Shown: positions 8,697-17,909, counted from the first letter of the stretch. The stretch is DNA of 64,000 bases from CAVQBC01 sp963848415 (GCA_963848415.1 CAWKDN010000001.1:2852001-2916000), one strand, 5' to 3'. A program made the numbers and translations. The notes: generated by a model from the sequence alone, not told the origin.

Positions 8697-8718
8697 GGGC
8701 GAACCTGACCCGGACCAG

Positions 8719-8724
8719 TCTATA
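8719..8724 (-). promoter_or_regulatory. Putative -10 element of tRNA-Ala
   Basis: Reads TATAGA on the minus strand and ends 22 bases before the mature tRNA 5' end, leaving a short leader for RNase P. No good -35 is visible at the usual spacing. Confidence 0.4.
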
Positions 8725-8812
8725 AGGCACGCTTCGGGGCCGGCGGGACCGCTTGGCGCAACTGCGCCGCGACGTCTCGGGACCAACCCACGGTGGCGCG
8801 CCGGGCGGTCGC

Positions 8813-8818
8813 TAACCT
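8813..8818 (+). promoter_or_regulatory. Putative -10 element of leuS
   Basis: TAACCT ends 10 bases before the leuS ATG. A perfect 6-base inverted repeat (GGCGCA/TGCGCC, 8755-8768) lies about 45 bases upstream; its role is unknown. Confidence 0.35.
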
Positions 8819-8828
8819 CACCGCTCGC

Positions 8829-11288
8829 ATGAGCGACTCCCGCTTCGATCCACGCGTCATCGAGCCCAAGTGGCAGGCGCTGTGGGAGCGCGAGCAGACG
8901 TGGCGGGTGGGTAACGAGGACGTCGACCCGGCGGCGAAGTTCTACGTCACCGAGATGCTGCCCTACCCGTCCGGCGAGCCGCACATGGGCCACCTGAAGA
9001 ACTACTCGGTGGGCGACGCGGTCGCCCACTTCCACCGCCGCATGGGGCGGCTCGTGCTGCATCCGATGGGCTACGACGCCTTCGGCCTGCCCGCCGAGAA
9101 CCACGCCATCCGGACGGGCGAGCATCCGCGCGACTCGACGCGGGCCTCGGTGGAGGCCTTCCAGCGCGGCTTTCGCTCGTGGGGCATCTCGATCGACTGG
9201 TCGCGGGAGTTCGCCACCAGCGATCCGAGCTACTACCGCTGGACGCAGTGGCTGTTCCTGCGCCTCTACGAGCGCGGGCTCGCCTATCGCAGCGAGGCCG
9301 CGGTCAACTGGTGCCCGAAGGACCAGACGGTGCTGGCCAACGAGCAGGTGATCGACGGTCACTGCGAGCGTTGCGGGACGCTCGTGGAGGCCCGGCAGCT
9401 CGAGCAGTGGTTCTTCCGCATCACCGACTACGCCGACCGCCTGCTCGACGACCTCGCAACGATCGACTGGCCGGAGCACGTGGTCACGATGCAGCGCAAC
9501 TGGATCGGGCGCTCGGAGGGCGCAGAGGTCACTTTCAGCTGCGAGGAGCTCGGCACGGACTACCCCGTGTTCACCACGCGGCCGGACACGCTGTTCGGGG
9601 CGACGTTCTTCGTGATGGCCCCCGAGCACCCGGACGTGTTCCGCCTGGCGGCCGGCACCGAGCACGAGCACGCCGTCCACGAGTACGTCAACCACTCGCT
9701 GACCGAGAGCAGCGAGGAGCGCAGCGACACCGAGCGCGTGAAGACCGGCGTGCCGCTGGGCCGGACGGTCGTCAACCCCGTCAACGGCGAGCAGATCCCG
9801 ATGTGGGTGGCCGACTACGTGCTCATGGAGTACGGCACCGGCGCGATCATGGCGGTTCCCGCCCACGACGGTCGCGACCACGCCTTCGCGACCACCTACG
9901 GCCTGCCGATCCGCCGGGTGGTGGGCGGCGGCGACGGCGAGCAGCTCCCCTACCTGGGCGACGGGCCGATCGTGCACTCCCACCCCGACTTCGACGGGCT
10001 GCACAACCGCGAGGCGCTGGAGCGGATCGTCGACTGGCTGGACACCCAGGGTCGCGGCCACCGGTCGGTCAACTACCGGCTGCGCGACTGGCTGCTCTCC
10101 CGCCAGCGCTACTGGGGCTGCCCGATCCCGATCGTCCACTGCGACGCCTGCGGCCTCGTCGCCGTACCCGACGACCAGCTGCCCGTCGAGCTGCCCGACC
10201 TCGACGACTACACGCCCAAGGGCCGCTCGCCGCTCGCGGCCGCGACCGACTGGGTGAACACGTCCTGCCCGCGCTGCGACGGACCCGCCCTGCGCGAGAC
10301 CGACACGATGGACACCTTCGTCGACTCGTCCTGGTACTTCCTGCGCTACTGCGACGCCCGCAACGACCAGGCGCCCTGGGATCCCGCGGTGCTGGACCGC
10401 TGGATGCCCGTCGACCAGTACATCGGCGGCGTCGAGCACGCGATCCTGCACCTGATGTACGCGCGCTTCTTCACCAAGGCGCTCGCGGACATGGGGCTGC
10501 TGAGCGCGCAGGAGCCCTTCGGCTCCCTGTTCACCCAGGGCATGATCACGCGCGACGGGGCGAAGATGTCGAAGTCCAAGGGCAACATGATCAGCCCGGA
10601 GCCCTACGTCGAGCGCTACGGGGCCGACACGGCGCGCTGCTACATGCTCTTCATCGGGCCGCCCGACCAGGATGCCGACTGGTCCGACGAGGGGGTGGAG
10701 GGCGTCCACCGCTTCCTCGGCCGGCTGTGGCGGATGGGGACCGAGCTGGCCCACAGCGTCGGGGCCGGACCGCCGCTCGGGCCGCTCGACGCCCCCGAGG
10801 GAGAAGACCTCGAGCTCATGCGCAAGGCGCACTGGGCGATCGAGAAGGTCACGCGCGACATGGCCGGTCGCTTCGCGTTCAACACCGCCATCGCCGCGGT
10901 GATGGAGCTCGTCAACGAGTGCTACCGCCGTCGCGACGAGGTGCAGCCGGCGACGCTGCACTTCGCCACCGCGACCGCCGCGTCGCTGATCTTCCCCTTC
11001 GCCCCGCACACGGGGTCGGAGGTCTACGAGCTGCTCACCGGCCAGCGCGTCTGGGAGACGCCCTGGCCGGAGGCCGACCCGCTGCTGCTCGAGCGCGACA
11101 CGGTCCAGGTCGTGGTCCAGATCAACGGGAAGCTGCGCGACCGCGTGGAGGTGGCGTCGGCGACCCCGCGCGACGAGCTCGAGGCGATCGCCCGCGCTCG
11201 CCCCCGGACCGAGGCCTACCTCGACGGGCGCGAGATCCGCAAGGTGGTCGTCGTGCCGGGCAAGCTGGTCAACTTCGTGGTCGCGTAG
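8829..11288 (+). CDS. leuS: Leucyl-tRNA synthetase
   Basis: Class I aminoacyl-tRNA synthetase charging tRNA-Leu; 819 residues. The catalytic signatures are PHMGH (HIGH motif, near residue 50) and AKMSKSKGN (KMSKS). The inserted CP1 editing domain carries TRPDTLFGATFFVMAPEHP and GTGAIMAVPAHDGRDH with its catalytic Asp, and the anticodon-binding and C-terminal domains are present up to VVVPGKLVNFVVA. The ATG at 8829 is preferred to the upstream GTG at 8793 because the conserved start (FDPRVIEPKWQALW) follows directly and a -10-like TAACCT lies 10 bases upstream of it. Confidence 0.97.
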   Translation: MSDSRFDPRVIEPKWQALWEREQTWRVGNEDVDPAAKFYVTEMLPYPSGEPHMGHLKNYSVGDAVAHFHRRMGRLVLHPMGYDAFGLPAENHAIRTGEHPRDSTRASVEAFQRGFRSWGISIDWSREFATSDPSYYRWTQWLFLRLYERGLAYRSEAAVNWCPKDQTVLANEQVIDGHCERCGTLVEARQLEQWFFRITDYADRLLDDLATIDWPEHVVTMQRNWIGRSEGAEVTFSCEELGTDYPVFTTRPDTLFGATFFVMAPEHPDVFRLAAGTEHEHAVHEYVNHSLTESSEERSDTERVKTGVPLGRTVVNPVNGEQIPMWVADYVLMEYGTGAIMAVPAHDGRDHAFATTYGLPIRRVVGGGDGEQLPYLGDGPIVHSHPDFDGLHNREALERIVDWLDTQGRGHRSVNYRLRDWLLSRQRYWGCPIPIVHCDACGLVAVPDDQLPVELPDLDDYTPKGRSPLAAATDWVNTSCPRCDGPALRETDTMDTFVDSSWYFLRYCDARNDQAPWDPAVLDRWMPVDQYIGGVEHAILHLMYARFFTKALADMGLLSAQEPFGSLFTQGMITRDGAKMSKSKGNMISPEPYVERYGADTARCYMLFIGPPDQDADWSDEGVEGVHRFLGRLWRMGTELAHSVGAGPPLGPLDAPEGEDLELMRKAHWAIEKVTRDMAGRFAFNTAIAAVMELVNECYRRRDEVQPATLHFATATAASLIFPFAPHTGSEVYELLTGQRVWETPWPEADPLLLERDTVQVVVQINGKLRDRVEVASATPRDELEAIARARPRTEAYLDGREIRKVVVVPGKLVNFVVA

Positions 11289-11294
11289 GCGGGC

Positions 11295-11798
11295 GTGCCG
11301 CCGTCCGCGACGTGGATCGCGGTGGTGGGGCCAGGCACGGCCGTGGCCGAGGAGCTGGCCGTGGCCGAGGCGGTCGGCGCCGCGATCGCCGAGGCGCAGG
11401 CGATCCTCGTCTGCGGCGGCCTCGGCGGGGTCATGGAGGCTGCTTGCCGCGGCGCCCGCTCGCGCAACGGCGAGACCGTCGGCCTGTTGCCCGGCGAAGA
11501 CCGCGAGGACGCCAACGGCTGGGTCCGGCTCGCCCTGCCGACCGGCCTGGGCGAGGCGCGCAACGCGCTGGTCGTCCGCGCGGCCGACGCCGTGGTCGCG
11601 GTGGGCGGGGCGTGGGGGACCCTGAGCGAGATCGCGCTCGCGCTGAAGGCCGGACGGCCGGTGATCGGCCTCGGGACGTGGGAGCTGGCGCGCGCGGGTC
11701 GAGCGGTCGAGGGGATCGTCGCCGTCGACGATGCGCAGGTGGCGGTGGCGGAGGCGCTCGCTCGGGCGGGGCATGGGCGCCACCATGACCCCTCCTGA
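11295..11798 (+). CDS. TIGR00725-type SLOG/LOG-family protein
   Basis: A 167-residue Rossmann-like protein resembling the TIGR00725 and LOG (lysine decarboxylase-like) nucleotide-binding families. The visible motifs are the glycine-rich CGGLGGVMEAACRGA near residue 38 and GGAWGTLSEIALALKAGRPVIGL near 105, which correspond to the PGGxGTxxE loop of LOG proteins. Some relatives are phosphoribohydrolases and others bind molybdenum cofactor, so the substrate cannot be assigned. The GTG start lies 6 bases after leuS, suggesting co-transcription. Confidence 0.75.
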   Translation: MPPSATWIAVVGPGTAVAEELAVAEAVGAAIAEAQAILVCGGLGGVMEAACRGARSRNGETVGLLPGEDREDANGWVRLALPTGLGEARNALVVRAADAVVAVGGAWGTLSEIALALKAGRPVIGLGTWELARAGRAVEGIVAVDDAQVAVAEALARAGHGRHHDPS

Positions 11799-11885
11799 GC
11801 CGGTTCCCGTCGATCAGGGGTGAATTGGCACGAAGCCTTGACGAAGTCGGCACAGAGCGCGTGAGACACGTCACAGGACCGCGCC

Positions 11886-11891
11886 TAGCGT
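11886..11891 (+). promoter_or_regulatory. Putative -10 element of comEA
   Basis: TAGCGT ends 7 bases before the comEA ATG. The 100-base gap upstream holds no gene; it contains a TTGACG at 11838-11843, too far away to pair with this element. Confidence 0.35.
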
Positions 11892-11898
11892 GGCGGCC

Positions 11899-12525
11899 AT
11901 GCCCGAGCTGCCCCGCCGTCACCTGCTCTTCTACGCCCTCGGGCTGCTCGTCATCCTTGCCGTCGGGGCCCGCCATCTCGCCACGCGTGACGGCGGGGCG
12001 GGCGCACCTGCGCCCGCCGGGGCGCCCGCCGTGCGGGTCTCGCGGACCCCGCCCGCGCGCCTGACGGTCCACGTCGCCGGGGCCGTCCGGCGGCCGGGCG
12101 TCTACCGCATGCGCGAGGGGATGCGGGTCGACGACGCGATCACCCGCGCGGGCGGGCCCAGGCGCCTGGCCGACCTCGGCGCGCTCAACCTCGCCTCGAA
12201 GCTCGAGGACGGCCGCCAGGTGCTGGTCCCGCGTCGCACGGCTGCGCCCGGCGTACCGGCGCCGGCGGCGGGAGAGGCCGCGGCGGCCGCCCCCGGCTCG
12301 GCCGCGGCCGGTCTTCCCGGCGCGCCACCCGGGCCGCCGATCAACCTCAACACGGCCACGATCGAGCAGCTCGACCAGCTCGAGGGCATCGGTCCCGGCA
12401 TCGCCCAGAAGATCCTCGCCTACCGCACCGAGCACGGCGGCTTCACGCGCGTCGACGAGCTCAAGCAGGTGCCGGGGATCGGCGAGGCGCGCTTCGCCGC
12501 GCTGAAGGAGCGGGTGACGGCTTGA
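11899..12525 (+). CDS. comEA: Competence protein ComEA (SLBB plus helix-hairpin-helix)
   Basis: DNA receptor of the competence uptake machinery: membrane-anchored, binds incoming double-stranded DNA outside the membrane. The 208-residue product has a transmembrane anchor at about residues 9-27 (LLFYALGLLVILAVGARHL), an SLBB domain (LTVHVAGAVRRPGVYRM to the region of residue 115), an Ala/Pro linker and a tandem HhH domain (INLNTATIEQLDQLEGIGPG ... FTRVDELKQVPGIGEARF). The ATG at 11899 is preferred to the GTG at 11890. The stop overlaps the TTG start of comEC. Confidence 0.94.
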   Translation: MPELPRRHLLFYALGLLVILAVGARHLATRDGGAGAPAPAGAPAVRVSRTPPARLTVHVAGAVRRPGVYRMREGMRVDDAITRAGGPRRLADLGALNLASKLEDGRQVLVPRRTAAPGVPAPAAGEAAAAAPGSAAAGLPGAPPGPPINLNTATIEQLDQLEGIGPGIAQKILAYRTEHGGFTRVDELKQVPGIGEARFAALKERVTA

Positions 12526-14903
12526 CCGACGCCGCCCGGCCGGCCCGCCTCGCCGTGGCGACGACGCGAGACGCGGCGCGGCGCGCGGCGGAGACGATCC
12601 GCGCCCATCCTCGTCATGCGGTGCTGTTCGCGCTGGTCGCCGGTCTGCTGCTGGGGCCGGCGTCGATGGTGGCGGTGCTCGGCGCCTCAGCCGTCGCGCT
12701 GGGGCTCGCCGGCCGGCCGCCGGTGGCGCTCGCGTGCGCGATCGCGGTCCTGGCCGGTGCCTGGCTCGCCGACGCCCGCACCGCGGCGCTCGATCGTGGC
12801 GGGCTCGCGGGCCGGACGAGCGGGCCGGTGGCCGGCGAAGCCGTCGTCCTGGAGCCGGTCCGCGAGCGCGCCCGCGGCCCGGCCGTCGCGCGCGTCCGCC
12901 TGCTCGCCGGCAGCGCCGCGGGCGCCACGCTCGTGGCGCGCGTGCGGCCCGCGTCGCAGCCCGGCCGCTGGCCGGGCGTCGGCGAGGTGGTGAAGGTCAA
13001 GGGACGCCTGGCGCCACTCGGCCGCTACGACGCCTATCAGCGCCGTCGCGGCGCGGTCGCGGCGCTCGACGCCACCGGCTTCGCGGCGGCCGGTCGCCGG
13101 CGGGGCGGGCCGGCCGGCGCGCTCGACGCCGTGCGGCGGCGTGCAGAGCGCGCGCTCGAGGTGGGTCTGCGTCCGCCCGAGGCCGCGTTGCTGCGCGGCA
13201 TGGTGCTCGGGCAGGACGAACGGCTCGAGGACGAGGTGCGCGAGGACTTCGAGCGCTCCGGGCTCGCGCATCTGCTGGCGGTCAGCGGGCAGAACGTGAT
13301 GCTCCTCGCCCTGCTCGTGCTGGCCGCCGGGGCGCTGGTCGGCGCGGGCCTACGCTCGCGCCTGGTTGCGGCGATCGCGCTGATCGCCGTCTACGTGCCG
13401 CTGGCCGGCGCGGGCCCGTCGATCCAGCGCGCCGGGGTCATGGGCGCGGCCGGGCTGGTGGCCGCGCTCGCCGGCCGGCCCGCGTCGCGCTGGTACGCGC
13501 TCGGGCTCGCCGCGGCCGTCACGCTCGCGATCAATCCGCGCGCCGCGGGCGAGCCCGGCTGGCAACTGTCGTTCGCAGCGGTGGTCGGGCTGCTCGCGCT
13601 GGCGCCCGGCCTGCGCGACTGGCTGGTGCGCGCCGGGTCGCCGCGCCCGGTCGCCGAGGCCGCCGCGGTGACCCTGGCGGCGACGCTCGCCACCGCGCCG
13701 CTGCTCGCCCTGCACTTCGAGCAGGTGTCGCTGGTCTCGCTGCCGGCCAATCTCGCCGCGGCTGCCGCGGTCGCGCCGGTGATGTGGCTCGGGATGCTCG
13801 CCGCGGCGGTGGGCCAGGTGACGCCGGTGCTCGCGGCTCCGCTCAACGTCGTCAACTCCGGCCTGGTCGCCTACGTCGAGCGGGTGGCCGAGGTGGCCGC
13901 CGCGGTGCCGCTCGCCAGCGTGCCCGTCCGGCTGCCCGGCGCGCTCGCCGCCGCCGTCGCCTACGGCGCCCTCGGGGCGGCGGCGCTCGCGGTGCGCGCG
14001 GTCTGGCGCCGCCACGGGGCGCCGGCCGCACCCGGTCCAGGGATCGCCCGAGGTCGCCTGGCGGCTGCGGTCGCCGCCGTGACGGTCGTCGCGATCGCGC
14101 TCGCCTCGACTGTGGCAGAGCGGGGCGGTGCGGCTCCGCGGCCGGGCGAGCTCGTGGTCTCCTTCCTCGACGTCGGGCAGGGCGACGCGACGCTTCTGCA
14201 GCGCGACGGGGCGACGATGCTGGTCGACACCGGGCCCGCGGACGGCCCGATCCTGGAGCGGCTCTCAGAGGCGCGGGTCACCCGGCTCGACGCGCTCGTG
14301 CTGACCCACGCCCAGGACGACCACGAAGGCGCGGCGTTGAAGGTCATGCGCGCCTATCCGCCGCGGCTGCTGGTCAACGGCGGGGCCGGATGGCGCAGTC
14401 CGGTGCAGCAAGGGCTGGCCGCGGCGATCGCCCGCGGCGTCACGCGCCGGCACGATCCCGCCGCGGGCGACGAGCTCGCGGTCGGGGCGATGCGGATGCG
14501 CGTCCACTGGCCGCCGCCGCCGACGGTTGGCTTCGCCGCCGACGGCGACCCGAACGGGTGGGCGCTCGTGGCGACCGTGAGCGTCGGGGAGTTCGACCTG
14601 CTGCTGCCAGCCGACGCCGAGTCCGAGGTCACCAACGGCCTGGACCTCGGCGCGGCCGAGGCGCTCAAGGTCGCCCACCACGGCAGCGCCGACGAGGGCC
14701 TGCCCGAGCTGCTGGCCGATGTGCGGCCCGCGGTCGCGGCGATCGAGGTGGGGCGGCGCAACCGCTACGGCCATCCGACGCCCTCCACGCTGCAGGCGCT
14801 GCGCGCGGTGCCGCGGGTCATGCGCACGGATCGCGACGGCACGATCCGCCTCCGGGTCCGCGGCTCGCAGCTGCGCGTCGAGCGGACGGGGCCCGAGCTG
14901 TGA
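12522..14903 (+). CDS. comEC: Competence protein ComEC/Rec2 (DNA uptake channel)
   Basis: Polytopic channel thought to pass single-stranded DNA across the membrane in transformation. The 793-residue product has N-terminal membrane segments and an OB-like DUF4131 region (VARVRPASQPGRWPGVGE), the core Competence domain (SGLAHLLAVSGQNVMLLALL, then about eight hydrophobic segments) and a C-terminal metallo-beta-lactamase domain (FLDVGQGDATLLQRDG, LVDTGP, THAQDDHEGA, KVAHHGSADEG). The metal motif reads HAQDDH, a variant of the usual HxHxDH. The start is a TTG overlapping the comEA stop (TTGA). With comEA it suggests a DNA uptake apparatus; the pilus genes are not in this window. Confidence 0.94.
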   Translation: MTDAARPARLAVATTRDAARRAAETIRAHPRHAVLFALVAGLLLGPASMVAVLGASAVALGLAGRPPVALACAIAVLAGAWLADARTAALDRGGLAGRTSGPVAGEAVVLEPVRERARGPAVARVRLLAGSAAGATLVARVRPASQPGRWPGVGEVVKVKGRLAPLGRYDAYQRRRGAVAALDATGFAAAGRRRGGPAGALDAVRRRAERALEVGLRPPEAALLRGMVLGQDERLEDEVREDFERSGLAHLLAVSGQNVMLLALLVLAAGALVGAGLRSRLVAAIALIAVYVPLAGAGPSIQRAGVMGAAGLVAALAGRPASRWYALGLAAAVTLAINPRAAGEPGWQLSFAAVVGLLALAPGLRDWLVRAGSPRPVAEAAAVTLAATLATAPLLALHFEQVSLVSLPANLAAAAAVAPVMWLGMLAAAVGQVTPVLAAPLNVVNSGLVAYVERVAEVAAAVPLASVPVRLPGALAAAVAYGALGAAALAVRAVWRRHGAPAAPGPGIARGRLAAAVAAVTVVAIALASTVAERGGAAPRPGELVVSFLDVGQGDATLLQRDGATMLVDTGPADGPILERLSEARVTRLDALVLTHAQDDHEGAALKVMRAYPPRLLVNGGAGWRSPVQQGLAAAIARGVTRRHDPAAGDELAVGAMRMRVHWPPPPTVGFAADGDPNGWALVATVSVGEFDLLLPADAESEVTNGLDLGAAEALKVAHHGSADEGLPELLADVRPAVAAIEVGRRNRYGHPTPSTLQALRAVPRVMRTDRDGTIRLRVRGSQLRVERTGPEL

Positions 14904-14922
14904 TCGCCTCCGGTCGCGACCC

Positions 14923-14928
14923 TAGACT
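14923..14928 (+). promoter_or_regulatory. Putative -10 element of holA
   Basis: TAGACT ends 8 bases before the GTG start of holA. Confidence 0.35.
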
Positions 14929-14936
14929 GGATTGCG

Positions 14937-15941
14937 GTGCCCGCGTTCAAGTCCGCCTACCTGGTCACCGGCGACGACCACGGCCGCATCGCCGAGCGGC
15001 GCACCCGCCTGCGCCGGATGGCCGAGCAGGAGAGCGGCGCGGCGGGTGTCGAGGTGCTCGAGGGCGACGCGTCGACCCCCGATGCCGTCGCGCGGGCGCT
15101 GTCGGCAATGACGTTCGCGCTCGGCCGGCGCTTCGTGATCGCCGACGGGGTCGAGCGCTGGAAGGACGCCGAGGTCGAGGTCGTGGCGACCGCCATGCAG
15201 GGCATGGATCCGGAGGCGATCACCGTGGCGTTCTTCGCCCGCGAGGACACGCGGTCGAAGGCCCCGGCGCCGCTGCGGGCCGCCGTGGAGGCCGCCGGTG
15301 GCCAGGTCTCGGCCGAGGAGTCGCTCAAGCCGCGCGAGCTGCCGCGGTGGGTCATCGCGCGCGCGGGCGAGCTCGGGCTGGGGCTGGACACCCAGGCCGC
15401 GCGGGCGCTGGTCGCCCAGGTCGGCGACCGCCAGCAGCGGCTCCTGCGCGAGCTCGAGAAGCTCGCGCTCGAGCACGGCGACGGCGCCACGATCGGGGTC
15501 GAGGAGGTGCAGGCGTCCTCGGCGAGCTCGGCGGAGCGCCGCCTGTGGACGCTGGCCGACGCGCTCGTGGCCGGCGACCGCGTCGCGGCGACGCGCACGC
15601 TCGTGGAGCTGCGCCAGCAGGGCGAGCGCACGCCCGGGCTCGTCTACGGCATGGTGCGGCGGCTGCGCGACGCGGTTGCGGTGGCCGAGCAGCTCGCGGC
15701 GGGACGGCCTGCCGCCCAGATCAAGCGCGGCCTGCGGATGCCCTCCTTCGCGGCCGACCGGCTGATCGGGGACGTCGCCAACCGCGACACCGATGCGTTG
15801 CGCCGCGCGCTGGAAGCGATGGCCGACCTCGAGCTCGACAGCCGTGGCGGTGGCAGTGGTGCGGGCGTGCTCTCGGAGGACACCGCGGCGGTGCGGGCGG
15901 TGCTGGTCGCCGCCGGCCCGGCCCGCGGGGGCGCGGGCTAG
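14937..15941 (+). CDS. holA: DNA polymerase III subunit delta
   Basis: Clamp-loader delta subunit that opens the sliding clamp. The 334-residue product starts MPAFKSAYLVTGDDHGRIAERR, matching the family start in which YLVxGDD marks the first strand of the AAA-like domain; RFVIADGVERWK and the C-terminal helical segment (LWTLADALVAGDRVAATRTL) are typical. The order comEA-comEC-holA-rpsT is conserved widely. Its TAG stop shares the palindrome CTAG with the stop of the convergent rpsT. Confidence 0.94.
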   Translation: MPAFKSAYLVTGDDHGRIAERRTRLRRMAEQESGAAGVEVLEGDASTPDAVARALSAMTFALGRRFVIADGVERWKDAEVEVVATAMQGMDPEAITVAFFAREDTRSKAPAPLRAAVEAAGGQVSAEESLKPRELPRWVIARAGELGLGLDTQAARALVAQVGDRQQRLLRELEKLALEHGDGATIGVEEVQASSASSAERRLWTLADALVAGDRVAATRTLVELRQQGERTPGLVYGMVRRLRDAVAVAEQLAAGRPAAQIKRGLRMPSFAADRLIGDVANRDTDALRRALEAMADLELDSRGGGSGAGVLSEDTAAVRAVLVAAGPARGGAG

Positions 15942-16204
15942 ACGCCGGCGTTGCTGCGCAGGCGGGCGGCGCGGGCCTTCTTGCGCGCGCCGGTGTTGCG
16001 GTGCAGTGCGCCGCGCTTGACCGCCTTGTCGATCAGCTGCACCAGCCGACGGTGGTCGGCCTCGGTGGCCTCGGCGTCGCCCGCCTGGGCGGCCGCCTCG
16101 ACGCGGCGGAAGTACGTCCGGATGGCCGACGTGTAGCGGCGGTTCTCGATCCGCTCGCGCTCGGTGCGGAGGATCCGCTTCTCCTGGGAGTGAATGTTGG
16201 CCAT
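15938..16204 (-). CDS. rpsT: 30S ribosomal protein S20
   Basis: Small-subunit protein binding 16S rRNA. The 88-residue product begins MANIHSQEKRILRTERERIENRRYTSAIRTYF (only the first 20 residues are the diagnostic part) and ends with GARKKARAARLRSNAGV. The ATG at 16204 gives the conserved N-terminus; the open frame continues upstream but is not conserved. The gene is convergent with holA, sharing CTAG as stop codons, and divergent from murJ. A strong hairpin lies in its leader. Confidence 0.97.
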   Translation of the reverse strand: MANIHSQEKRILRTERERIENRRYTSAIRTYFRRVEAAAQAGDAEATEADHRRLVQLIDKAVKRGALHRNTGARKKARAARLRSNAGV

Positions 16205-16217
16205 GACGAAAAGAAGG

Positions 16218-16235
16218 CCGCGGAAGGCTCCGCGG
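16218..16235 (-). promoter_or_regulatory. Hairpin in the rpsT 5' leader
   Basis: CCGCGGA/TCCGCGG inverted repeat with a 4-base loop, 13 bases upstream of the rpsT ATG. On the rpsT strand it is followed by a pyrimidine-rich CCTTCTTTTCG tract. A transcript from TATAGT (16245-16250, minus strand) would include it, so it could act in ribosomal-protein autoregulation or attenuation. Confidence 0.45.
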
Positions 16236-16243
16236 CGTGCGCG

Positions 16244-16250
16244 TACTATA
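16244..16250. promoter_or_regulatory. Overlapping divergent -10 elements for murJ and rpsT
   Basis: The plus strand reads TACTAT ending 10 bases before the murJ GTG, and the minus strand reads TATAGT about 40 bases before the rpsT ATG. The two elements share the same bases, so the promoters would compete. Confidence 0.4.
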
Positions 16251-16259
16251 GCGCGCTGC

Positions 16260-17909
16260 GTGTCCCAGGAGCCCCCAGTCGGCGCGGCGAGCCCGGCACC
16301 GCCGGACGGCCGCCCGCCCCGCCGGAGGCTTGCTGTCAACACGGCGATCTTCTCGCTGCTGACGGGGCTCTCGCGCGTCGCGGGCCTGGCCCGCGAGATC
16401 GTCGCCGCCGGCTACTTCGGCACGACCGGGGCGGCCTCGGCGTTCACGCTGGCCTTCCAGCTGCCGAACTTCATCCGCGCGCTCGTCGCCGACGCGGCGC
16501 TGTCCTCCGCCTTCGTCCCGGTCTTCTCCGAGCTGCTGGAGGACAACCGGCGCCGGGAGGCCTATGCGCTCGCCGGTTCGCTCTTCGGCCTGATCCTGGT
16601 GGTGCTCGGTGTCGTCACGCTGATCTTCAGCCTGCTGGCGGGCGTGCTCATCCCGCCGCTGACCGGCGCCCAGTTCACCTCGGAGCTGGACGCGCTGACC
16701 GTCGGGCTCTCGCGGATCCTGTTCCCGATCGTCGTGCTCCTCGGCCTCAACGGGCTGGTGGTGGGGGTCCTCAACGCCTACGACCACTTCACGATCCCGG
16801 CGCTCGCCCCGCTGGTCTGGAACCTGGTGATCATCTCCGCGCTGATCGGGCTGACCCCGCTCTTCGAGGGCGACGAGCGCATCTACGCCTACGCGATCGG
16901 CGTGCTCCTGGGAACCGCGGTGCAGTTCGGGATGTGCCTCGCGATGCTGCCCCGGGTCGGCTTCCGCCTGCGGATCTCGCTGCGGATGCGCGATCTCCCG
17001 GTCGGACGCGTGCTCCGGCTGATGCTGCCGGTGACGATCGGGCTCGGGCTGATCAACGTCAACCTGCTGATCAACTCGGTGCTCGGCGTGCTGGTCTCCG
17101 ACGAGGCGCCCCGGGCCATCGACGCCGCCTTTCGCATCTACATGCTGCCGCAGGGCATGTTCTCGGTCGCGGTGGCGACGGTCCTCTTCCCGACGCTCAG
17201 CCGGCTCGCCGCCCGGCGCGACCTGCCCGGACTGCGCCGGGCCACCGGGATCGGGGTGCGGCAGATCGCGTTGCTGCTCATCCCGGCGGCCGCGGCCACG
17301 ATCGCGCTGCCCGAGCCGATCACCCGGCTCGTCTTCGAGCGCGGCGAGTTCGACTCCGACTCGACCCGGCAGGTTGCCGAGGCGCTGTTCTGGTTCTCCT
17401 TCTCGCTGCCCTTCTCGGGCATCAACCTGCTGCTCACGCGGACGTTCTTCTCGCTCCAGCGCCCGTGGCTGCCCACGGCGCTCGCGGTCGGCTCGGTGAT
17501 CGTCAACGTCGTGGTCGCGCTCGCGCTCTACAAGCCGCTCGGAATCGCGGGCATCGTGATCGGCACCGCGATCTCGACCGCCTTCATGACGGTGGCGCAG
17601 GCCGCCTGGCTGCGACGGGAGCTCGGCGGGCTCGAGATCGCCCGCACGCTGCGCGCCGCGGCGCTGATGCTGGCGGCGGCGGCGGCGCTCGGCCTTGTGG
17701 CTTACGGGACGTGGTGGGGGCTGGACGCGGCGCTCGGAGACGGGTTGGGCGGCCAGCTGATCTCGGTCGGTCTCGCCTTGATCGCCGGGTCGGCCGTGTA
17801 CGCGGCGATCGTGCTCGCGCTGCGCATCCCGGAGGCCCGGCAGATCCTCGCGCTGCTCACGGGCAGGCTGCGCCGGCGCGCGGGCGGCGAGGACGACCCG
17901 CCCTCGTAA
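16260..17909 (+). CDS. murJ: Lipid II flippase MurJ
   Basis: Flips lipid II across the cytoplasmic membrane for peptidoglycan assembly. The product is 549 residues from the GTG at 16260, of the MATE/MviN fold with about 14 hydrophobic segments beginning at AVNTAIFSLLTGLSRVAGLA. Family blocks include FQLPNFIRALVADAALSSAF and AFRIYMLPQGMFSVAVATVL. The upstream in-frame ATGs (near 16194 and 16203) would read through the rpsT leader, so GTG 16260, preceded by TACTAT, is preferred. lepA follows within 15 bases. Confidence 0.9.
   Translation: MSQEPPVGAASPAPPDGRPPRRRLAVNTAIFSLLTGLSRVAGLAREIVAAGYFGTTGAASAFTLAFQLPNFIRALVADAALSSAFVPVFSELLEDNRRREAYALAGSLFGLILVVLGVVTLIFSLLAGVLIPPLTGAQFTSELDALTVGLSRILFPIVVLLGLNGLVVGVLNAYDHFTIPALAPLVWNLVIISALIGLTPLFEGDERIYAYAIGVLLGTAVQFGMCLAMLPRVGFRLRISLRMRDLPVGRVLRLMLPVTIGLGLINVNLLINSVLGVLVSDEAPRAIDAAFRIYMLPQGMFSVAVATVLFPTLSRLAARRDLPGLRRATGIGVRQIALLLIPAAAATIALPEPITRLVFERGEFDSDSTRQVAEALFWFSFSLPFSGINLLLTRTFFSLQRPWLPTALAVGSVIVNVVVALALYKPLGIAGIVIGTAISTAFMTVAQAAWLRRELGGLEIARTLRAAALMLAAAAALGLVAYGTWWGLDAALGDGLGGQLISVGLALIAGSAVYAAIVLALRIPEARQILALLTGRLRRRAGGEDDPPS

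Noticed and set aside
8697..8828. T-box riboswitch or other leader before leuS
   Set aside because: No T-box sequence or specifier loop is visible, and a likely -10 lies 10 bases from the start, leaving no leader.
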